Below, piece by piece: positions 5,300-10,779 of a DNA stretch of 12,347 nt. This DNA comes from an uncultured Verrucomicrobiota bacterium (GTDB taxonomy: Bacteria > Verrucomicrobiota > Verrucomicrobiae > Opitutales > Opitutaceae). The translations under genes and the position numbers were made by a program. Each line of letters starts with the position of its first letter. Within the stretch, counting starts at the first letter, position 1. The stretch spans positions 1 to 12,347 of the forward strand of contig CAMLQS010000132.1 in the NCBI GenBank assembly GCA_946482165.1, in the 5' to 3' direction. Below the pieces are notes generated by a model that had not been told where the DNA came from, searched no databases, and worked only from the letters and a program-made list of their open reading frames with translations.

Positions 5300-8233
5300 T
5301 CAGAGGTTGGAATCAATGAAGCGCCACTGCTGGTTGTTGGCGCCAAGGTAGGTCCATTGCTGGATGCCGGCTCCGGCGTGGGCGCCGGACGCGGTCACGT
5401 CGAGGCACATGGCCGGGGCGTGGACGGGAGTGAGGCGGACGAAGCCCATGCCGGTGGCGACAAAGGTAAACCTCTGGTGGTTCGCGCCGGTGTAGGTTTC
5501 GAGGACGGCGGAAGCGCCCTCGGCGGTGCTGGCGCCGGAGATGGCGAGCGTGACGCCGGGCTGGCCCTCGGGATGGATGCGGAACTGGCCGCCGCCGACG
5601 CTTAGCATCGTCCAGCGTTGCCAGGCGCCGCCCGCCCAAAACTGCTGCTCGGCCTGGGTGCCGACGGCGGAGCTGCGGTTGCGCAGCGCGAGAGCGCGAG
5701 TCGGTGCGTGGCGGGGAACGAGGCGATAGGTGCCGTTGTTGATGCCGACCAGGTAGGGCTCCCACTTTTGTTCGTCGCCGGAGAAGTCGTCATACTGGAT
5801 CACGTCGCCGCTGTTGGCGGCGGCGGTGTCGGCGGTGAGGACCTGATTGGTGCCGCGATGGCGGAACTTGAGGTAGCCGTCCCAGGAGTTGACGACATCC
5901 CAGCGCTGATTGTCGGCGCCGTTCCAGTCCCATTGGGTGATTTCCGCATAGTTGCCGCCCGCGTTGCCGAGGACATCGAGGAATTTGCCGGTGCCGTTGT
6001 GCTCGAGGCGGTAGTTGCCCTCGGGGTTGCGGAGGGCGACCCACTGCTGCTCGGAGCCGCCGGTGTAGGCGGCGACGACGGGCTCGGCGCCGTTGGCGGC
6101 GCTGTTGCCGGGGACGGAGAGGAATTGGTTAAAGCTCTTGTTGCGGAGGGCGTAGATGCCGCCGTTCACGAGGGGACGATAGCCGTGCTGGTAGTTGGAC
6201 GGGAAATCGACCTTCACATACATGTGATGCGGCCAGGCATTCATCATGCGGCCGGCGGTGGTGAGGGTGATTCCGGAGGCGGCGTCGGTCCAGGACTGGC
6301 CCTGGGCGAGGGGAGCGTTCCCGGTCCCGTCGTTGGTGTTGTTCATGTCGAGGACATGGGAGTCGCCGAAGCGCTCGCCGTTGGCGGCGACGATGTAGGC
6401 GCCGCTGTTGTAGTTGCCCTGCGGGACGCCGTCGCCGCGGAACATGACCCAGAGATCGAGATCGTTGTCGCGGGTGATCTTGAGGACGACGGGCTTGGTC
6501 CAGTCGCCCCAGCCGTCGAATTGGTTGATGCGGTAGACGCCGGAGTGGGTGACGGGGACGACGGCGCTATCGGGAAGCCAGCCCAGGAGATTCTTGTAGT
6601 AGGCGTTGAAGTCGCTGTTTCCGCTGGTGTTCCACGCGTCGCCCATGGGGTCGCTGGCGTCGCCGTATTCGACGTGCCAGCGGTTTGGCGAGAGGGGATT
6701 GCCGTCGTCGGCCTGCCAGGAGTTGGCGTGCGGGAGCCAGAAGACATGGCCGTATTCGTGGAGGAGCAGGCGGTCCTGGGCGTAGCCGTTGCACCAGATG
6801 TTCCCGCCACCGCCCCAGCCGGCGGCCCAGTTGTTTATCGATTCATGCACGACCACGCGGCAGGAGTAGGCGTCCGGGTTGTAGCCGAGTGCGATGGCGG
6901 CGGCCCGGGCGTCATTGAGGATGGTGCCCCAATAGTTTCCGCTGTTGTTGTAGTAGTCTTTGTTTTGCGGCATTCGCATCACGGGCGTGATGGTGGCGGG
7001 GGCGAGGTGTGATTTCCCGTAGGAGAAGCGCTCGATCATCCAGTTCAGGGAGTTCACCTGATCGTTCAGATATTGCTCGGTGAACCAGTGGTAGGGGTGG
7101 TCCGGAAAATCGACGCGCAGGAAGATCATGTTGTTCGTGGCCTGCGTGAGCGAGGCGGGCGGCTTGCCGGGGTAGTCGGCGCTGCCGTCGACGCCGCTGG
7201 AGGAGAGGGCGCGGGGCGTGTCGGCGTCGGCGGCGATGGCGCCGAGGGCCTGCATGGCGCTGAACTGCTGGCGTTCGAGGCGCTCAAGGCGGGTCTCGAA
7301 ATCCTCGGCGCAGAAGGGACAGCACATCGTGTAACCGTGATCGCCGACGAGCATGGTGGTCTTTTCCGCGGGCGGGGTCTCGGTGGCTGGAGAAGAGGAA
7401 GCGACATCGGCGGAGGAGGAGGCGACTTCGGCGGGCGGGATCGAGGCGGTCGCGAGCTTGGGTTCCTCCGGCTTGGGCGTGACGACTACGTTGTTGGTCA
7501 CGATGCAGGTCTCGGAGGTCTCTTTGGCGGTCTCGCCGACTTCGAGTTTGCGCACCGGACCGTCGAGGACGGCGAGGTGGCCATCGAGCGCCACGCCGTG
7601 GATGGAGACGGCCTTGAGCGAGGGGGTGAGCGCGCGATCGCCGTAGGGGTGTGCTTGATACACCCGGTCGCCGACATGGGCCTGGTGGACCGTGGGGACG
7701 ACCTGTTTCGAGCCGGGAGGCGGCACGCCCATCACGCGGTAGACGTCGCCTTCGCCGGAGACGCGCGCCTCGAGGAGTGCCTGAATCGATTGCGGCAACC
7801 GCTGGCGGACGCCGACCGGCAGGGTGGCGGCGATGGCGGCGCGCGGGTCGTCCTGAATGAGTTTGAGCATGAGCGCGCGGCGCGCGGCGGCGTGCGGAAG
7901 GCCCTCGGCTTCAAGGGCGGCGCGCTCGGCCGGAGAGGCGTCGAGATAGCGGGACGCCCAGGACGAGAACGCGCTCAGCTCGGCGCGCGGCGAAGTCGCC
8001 CATGCGCTGCCGAAGAGCTCGCGGTCGGGGACGTGTTTGGCGGGCGCGGCCTGCGCGAGGACGGCCGTTTCCGTTCCCGGAGAAGACGCGACCGCAGGGA
8101 CGAGCGCGGCTTGGGAGCTGAGCGGCGCGGGCGTGGTGGTGTCGGTTTGTGACGATTGGGACAGCCAGAGGCCGAGCCCGAGACCTCCGGTGGCGAGAGC
8201 CACGGACAGGCCGATTTTTGTTTGGGGTTTCAT
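5300..8233 (-). CDS. Membrane-anchored M6/M11-like metalloprotease with two C-terminal ricin B-type beta-trefoil domains
   Basis: I choose ATG at 8233 (977 residues) because an anchor follows directly. The open frame continues 42 codons upstream to 8359, but that part looks non-coding and would run toward the promoter. Residues 7-24 are hydrophobic (signal anchor). A Thr/Ala/Pro linker, a helical region (about 85-155) and a beta-rich pro-region (about 156-250) follow, then a Ser/Pro/Thr linker and CCPFC at 304-308. The peptidase domain (about 365-680) has the M6/M11-like start IFLRVDFPD, the motif HEYGHVFWLPH at 492-502, DPMG (Met-turn, Met530) and a NAYYKNLLGWL helix. Residues about 690-828 and 829-977 are two beta-trefoils with QxW signatures (W731, W778, W824, W874, W960, W970). 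Role: cell-surface or secreted proteolysis targeted by lectin domains. Oddity: Trp499 stands where the metzincin motif has Gly. First gene of an operon with the LamG/DUF1349 gene. Confidence 0.9.
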   Translation of the reverse strand: MKPQTKIGLSVALATGGLGLGLWLSQSSQTDTTTPAPLSSQAALVPAVASSPGTETAVLAQAAPAKHVPDRELFGSAWATSPRAELSAFSSWASRYLDASPAERAALEAEGLPHAAARRALMLKLIQDDPRAAIAATLPVGVRQRLPQSIQALLEARVSGEGDVYRVMGVPPPGSKQVVPTVHQAHVGDRVYQAHPYGDRALTPSLKAVSIHGVALDGHLAVLDGPVRKLEVGETAKETSETCIVTNNVVVTPKPEEPKLATASIPPAEVASSSADVASSSPATETPPAEKTTMLVGDHGYTMCCPFCAEDFETRLERLERQQFSAMQALGAIAADADTPRALSSSGVDGSADYPGKPPASLTQATNNMIFLRVDFPDHPYHWFTEQYLNDQVNSLNWMIERFSYGKSHLAPATITPVMRMPQNKDYYNNSGNYWGTILNDARAAAIALGYNPDAYSCRVVVHESINNWAAGWGGGGNIWCNGYAQDRLLLHEYGHVFWLPHANSWQADDGNPLSPNRWHVEYGDASDPMGDAWNTSGNSDFNAYYKNLLGWLPDSAVVPVTHSGVYRINQFDGWGDWTKPVVLKITRDNDLDLWVMFRGDGVPQGNYNSGAYIVAANGERFGDSHVLDMNNTNDGTGNAPLAQGQSWTDAASGITLTTAGRMMNAWPHHMYVKVDFPSNYQHGYRPLVNGGIYALRNKSFNQFLSVPGNSAANGAEPVVAAYTGGSEQQWVALRNPEGNYRLEHNGTGKFLDVLGNAGGNYAEITQWDWNGADNQRWDVVNSWDGYLKFRHRGTNQVLTADTAAANSGDVIQYDDFSGDEQKWEPYLVGINNGTYRLVPRHAPTRALALRNRSSAVGTQAEQQFWAGGAWQRWTMLSVGGGQFRIHPEGQPGVTLAISGASTAEGASAVLETYTGANHQRFTFVATGMGFVRLTPVHAPAMCLDVTASGAHAGAGIQQWTYLGANNQQWRFIDSNL
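6728..6760 (-). other. Zinc-binding motif HExxHxxWxxH of the ricin-type metalloprotease
   Basis: Encodes HEYGHVFWLPH, residues 492-502. The three His ligands and Glu493 are present. Position 8 of the motif is Trp (codon at 6737-6739) instead of the usual Gly. The following LPHANSW and the later DPMG match gametolysin/InhA-like enzymes. Confidence 0.85.
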
Positions 8234-8380
8234 CGGGGTGACAAAGAAATGACGCAGGCTTTCGACGGGCGCGGCTGCGCCAGGAAGATTCGCGGTCGGG
8301 GCGCGACGAAGATCGTCGTGAGGGCGACGAGATCCTCGGCCGGGCGCCGGTCCGGTCAAACGCGCAGGCCGCTTGCGACC

Positions 8381-8399
8381 TTGCGTAATGATTGGACAA
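8381..8399. promoter_or_regulatory. Candidate operator: 19-bp dyad TTGnnnAAT-C-ATTnnnCAA
   Basis: Read on the minus strand the site is TTGTCCAATCATTACGCAA. Six bases in each half (TTG and AAT) pair exactly in mirror positions around a central C; only the three spacer bases per half differ. It starts 6 bp after the regulator stop codon and lies about 150 bp upstream of the metalloprotease start, inside the only intergenic space of the regulator-protease pair. GntR and LacI family regulators bind such dyads, so this is the best candidate target of the adjacent regulator. Binding is inferred. Confidence 0.5.
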
Positions 8400-8404
8400 C
8401 TTCG

Positions 8405-9505
8405 TCAGCGCTCCGCTTGGGCGCCGTCGTGCGTCGCGCGCTCGGCGAGCGAGCCGCCCGGCACGAACTCGGGGAGCAGCACGGTGTCCACTTTCCCCGA
8501 GGCGCCGAACTCGATCTGTTTGATGAGCAGATGAGCGATTGTTCTGCCGGCGCGCGCGCCATCGATCCGATAGTGGGCGATCGAGGGCACGGTGTAGCCG
8601 AAGATGCTGTCGGCCCAGCCCGCGATCAGGGATACGTCGCGCGGCACGCGTCGTCCGGAATCCTGGAGATGCGAGAGGAGCGTGATCGTGTCGTCGTGCG
8701 GATAGAGCATGAAGCCCGTAGGCTGGGGCCGCCGGGCAAGCACGAAGTCCACCATGCGGCGAAGGACCGCGCCGGGCTCGACCGTGACGACTTGCGGGCG
8801 GAGGCCGAGGCGGGTCGCCTCCTCCGAGAATGCGGCCGCGCCGCGGAGATCTCCGAGCGTGGTGTCGGACCTGATCAAGTAGACGACGTCGCGATGGCCG
8901 CGCGCGCAGAACAACCCCGCGGCGTGCCGGGCGCTGGCGCAGGTGTCGGGCCAGACGCACGACAAGGCGGTGTCGGGAAACGGAGGACCGAGCACCACGC
9001 AGGGAACCCTGTTTGCCGAAAACCACTTTTGGACGCCCGGAGTGGAGTTTAGCACGACCCAGCCGGCCGTGCCTGGAAGGGCGTTCAGGCGGGCGAGTTC
9101 CCGCGGGTTGCGAAGGCTGAAGAGGCGGGGGTGGTGCTCGAACTCGACCCGATATCCCTCACGGCCGGCTCGCTCGCGGAGGCTGTCGCAGATGATCAGA
9201 TGCAACTCGCCGAAATGCTGGGCGCCGAAGGGGACCAGCACGCGGATGATGTTCCCGTGCGGTCTTCTGATCGGCGCGGAAGAATGCAGGATCTTGTGGC
9301 GCTGCCCGCGACCTCCCTTGGAAATGACCTCCTCGCGGGCGAGCGCATCGAGCGCCCGGCGCAAGGTTCCCCGGCTGATCTGCAATTCGCGGGAGAGCTC
9401 CATCTCGCCAGGCAGACTTTCCGTCCAACGCCCCTGAACGAGTCCGTCGCGGAGCACGCGGATGGCTTGCTCGGCGAGCGATAGGCGTTGGATCGGGGCA
9501 GTCAC
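8405..9505 (-). CDS. GntR-type winged-helix transcriptional regulator with LacI-like effector domain
   Basis: GTG at 9505, 366 residues. Residues about 8-72 form a GntR winged helix-turn-helix (LPGEMELSRELQISRGTLRR, then a wing with KGGRGQRHKI). Residues about 86-355 are a periplasmic-binding-protein/LacI-like effector domain (IIRVLVPFG start; GHRDVVYL and PRDVSLIAGWADS strands; VPSIAHYRIDGARAG toward the end). This is the AraR-like architecture, common in Verrucomicrobiota and Firmicutes, in which a small molecule, often a sugar, controls DNA binding. The gene points toward the metalloprotease operon, and the space after it holds a symmetric dyad, so that operon is its likely target. The ligand cannot be read from the sequence. 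The GTG start is chosen because the winged helix begins within a few residues of it. Confidence 0.92.
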   Translation of the reverse strand: MTAPIQRLSLAEQAIRVLRDGLVQGRWTESLPGEMELSRELQISRGTLRRALDALAREEVISKGGRGQRHKILHSSAPIRRPHGNIIRVLVPFGAQHFGELHLIICDSLRERAGREGYRVEFEHHPRLFSLRNPRELARLNALPGTAGWVVLNSTPGVQKWFSANRVPCVVLGPPFPDTALSCVWPDTCASARHAAGLFCARGHRDVVYLIRSDTTLGDLRGAAAFSEEATRLGLRPQVVTVEPGAVLRRMVDFVLARRPQPTGFMLYPHDDTITLLSHLQDSGRRVPRDVSLIAGWADSIFGYTVPSIAHYRIDGARAGRTIAHLLIKQIEFGASGKVDTVLLPEFVPGGSLAERATHDGAQAER

Positions 9506-9781
9506 GCGTGGGGTCGGAGGGGGCGGTGGAGGACGATGCCGCCCGGCGCAGACGGGAGCGCATCGGGCGGCAATGCGGGCAATTTTTCGCGGCGCCGCGT
9601 TGGCATGGGCGACGACTGTTTTCCAAAAAAGTCTCAGGTCGCGGGCGGCGTCGAGCCGAACCGAGGCGGCATATGGTCCGTTATTGTTGCCGCGGGCGCC
9701 CGACTTCGACGGCGGATTGATCCCGAAATCCCGCGACTATCGCGAGTCATCTCGCCGTCCGGAGTTTCCGCCGGGTCGATC
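9506..9781. other. Intergenic region between the regulator and the small-protein cluster
   Basis: 276 bp with no supportable gene. It should hold the regulator's promoter and the end of the upstream transcript. I see a short inverted repeat CGCGA-CTA-TCGCG at 9732-9744 and an A-run at 9626-9631 (T-run on the minus strand), but no convincing promoter boxes or terminator. Confidence 0.4.
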
Positions 9782-10261
9782 TCATGCGGGCCGCGATGCG
9801 AGGAGCACCTCGCGGGTCGCGCCGGACGAGTCGACGGTCTCGACTCTTAGCACTCGAAGGTGCGCGGCTTGAGCGGCGAGGAGCGTGGCGACGGCGGCGA
9901 AGTCGGGGTGTATCTCGACGACCTCGCGGTTGAACTGGAGGTAGGTGACGCGATAGGCGGCTTCGTCGTCGGCGAGGCGGCGCAGGCCGGGCGAGCCGGG
10001 AGCGGAGAGCGAGGAGCCGGGAGCCGGGACGGACGGCGATTGCGAGGCGGCGATCGAGGAGAGGAAGTCGGCGACGGACGCGGGGGCGGCGGGGCCGGCT
10101 TTGCGTTTGGCGCGACGGTCGGACGGGAGGGCGGGGGGGGTGAACGGATAAGGGCCGCGGAGCAGGCCGACGATCTCTGTCTCCGCCGCGTGGATACGCA
10201 GGAAGAGCTCCTCGCGCTGGAGGAGGAGTTCGTTGACGCGGATTTGCCGGTCGAGCTGCAC
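9782..10261 (-). CDS. Small protein of unknown function, N-terminal coiled coil, paralog of the gene upstream
   Basis: GTG at 10261, 159 residues; not recognised. Residues about 4-35 are a charged amphipathic helix (coiled coil likely) ending in GPYPFTPPALP. Residues about 48-95 are a basic, then Ser/Pro/Gly-rich linker that contains a heptanucleotide repeat array. Residues about 96-155 form a second small domain with a YLQFNREVVEIHPDF segment and an Ala-rich helix. No signal peptide, so it is cytoplasmic. The N-terminal module matches residues 32-73 of the 130-aa protein encoded 48 bp upstream. The frame stays open upstream as far as that gene's stop, so the two genes lie in the same reading frame, 16 sense codons apart. 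Co-transcription with the upstream two genes is likely. Confidence 0.72.
   Translation of the reverse strand: MQLDRQIRVNELLLQREELFLRIHAAETEIVGLLRGPYPFTPPALPSDRRAKRKAGPAAPASVADFLSSIAASQSPSVPAPGSSLSAPGSPGLRRLADDEAAYRVTYLQFNREVVEIHPDFAAVATLLAAQAAHLRVLRVETVDSSGATREVLLASRPA
9993..10027. repeat. Heptanucleotide tandem repeat, five units of GAGCNNN
   Basis: Five consecutive 7-bp units on the plus strand: GAGCCGG three times (first, fourth, fifth), GAGCGGA and GAGCGAG once each. It lies inside the Pro/Ser/Gly linker of the 159-aa protein, where three units (21 bp) equal seven codons and give the repeated peptide APGS. Confidence 0.75.
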
Positions 10262-10309
10262 GCGGTTGGGCGGGCGGGAGAAAGAAGACGGAGCGGCGCG
10301 GCCGATGAC

Positions 10310-10702
10310 TCAGGATTGCGAGTCGTCGCCGTCGTCGGTGGCGCCGTCGGTGGTCTCTTCGTCGTCGGGCTCGGCCTCCGGGGCGGGCGCGGCGGCGGCG
10401 GCGCGGCCGCGTTTGGGGGCGGGGGCGGCGGCGCCGGAGGCGGCGCGCGTGAAGCTGTCGGCCTTAGGATCGAGGCCGGCGACGGGGAGCGGCGGGGCGG
10501 GGAAGGGGAAGACTCCCGGTTCGCCGATGACCTCCTCGACCTGGGTTTCGAGGGCGGCGATGCGCTCGTAGGCGGCCTGGCGCTCGGCGATCAGCTCGTC
10601 GATGCGCACGCGGGCCTCGAGCGCCTGACGCAGCGTCTCGGCGTCGGAGCCGAGGACGAGGTCGCGGAAGGTGAGGGCGGTGAGGTTGGGTTTCTTGGCC
10701 AT
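10310..10702 (-). CDS. Small protein of unknown function, coiled coil with acidic tail, paralog of the gene downstream
   Basis: I choose ATG at 10702 (130 residues). The same frame is open far upstream, but there it overlaps the solenoid gene and has an Arg/Pro-rich shadow composition; MAKKPNLTALTFRD is a natural N-terminus. Residues about 12-60 are strongly helical and charged (coiled coil likely), followed by VFPFPAPPLP (64-73), an Ala/Pro/Lys linker with KRGR, and a very acidic C-terminal tail (from about 109). No export signal. Residues 32-60 align without gaps to residues 7-35 of the next protein, with 9 of 29 identical and most others conservative. Gene order suggests an operon with the repeat protein upstream (77 bp gap). 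Not recognised as a named family. Confidence 0.78.
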   Translation of the reverse strand: MAKKPNLTALTFRDLVLGSDAETLRQALEARVRIDELIAERQAAYERIAALETQVEEVIGEPGVFPFPAPPLPVAGLDPKADSFTRAASGAAAPAPKRGRAAAAAPAPEAEPDDEETTDGATDDGDDSQS

Positions 10703-10728
10703 GGCGAAAAAGGGGACGGAGGAGAGGG

Positions 10729-10756
10729 ATGAAGTCTGAAACCTGAAACTTGAAAA
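10729..10756. repeat. Heptanucleotide tandem repeat, three to four units of CTGAAAC
   Basis: On the plus strand two exact CTGAAAC units (10736-10749) are followed by TTGAAAA and preceded by the degenerate unit ATGAAGT, all in 7-bp register. It sits in the 77-bp gap between the repeat-protein gene and the 130-aa gene, close upstream of the latter's start. Confidence 0.7.
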
Positions 10757-10779
10757 AGAGAGCGAGGGGCGAGGCGTGT

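Noticed and set aside
5618..7012. A 464-codon plus-strand open frame
   Set aside because: It is antisense to the metalloprotease gene, whose HExxH and QxW motifs prove the minus strand. The frame has a low-complexity Val/Gly/Ala composition.
7073..8152. A 359-codon plus-strand open frame
   Set aside because: It is a shadow of the N-terminal half of the metalloprotease gene, with no recognisable motif.
8234..8359. A 42-residue N-terminal extension of the metalloprotease
   Set aside because: It would place a Pro/Arg-rich non-export sequence before a clear signal anchor and would use up the promoter region. The ATG at 8233 fits better.
8341..8359. Short CCGG hairpin and a TTGACC box after the dyad on the minus strand
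   Set aside because: The stem is only four pairs, there is no T tract, and no acceptable -10 box lies 16-18 bp downstream of the TTGACC.
9732..9744. Small inverted repeat CGCGA-CTA-TCGCG
   Set aside because: Five-base arms of CG-rich sequence are expected by chance in such GC-rich DNA. It is too weak to call an operator or terminator.
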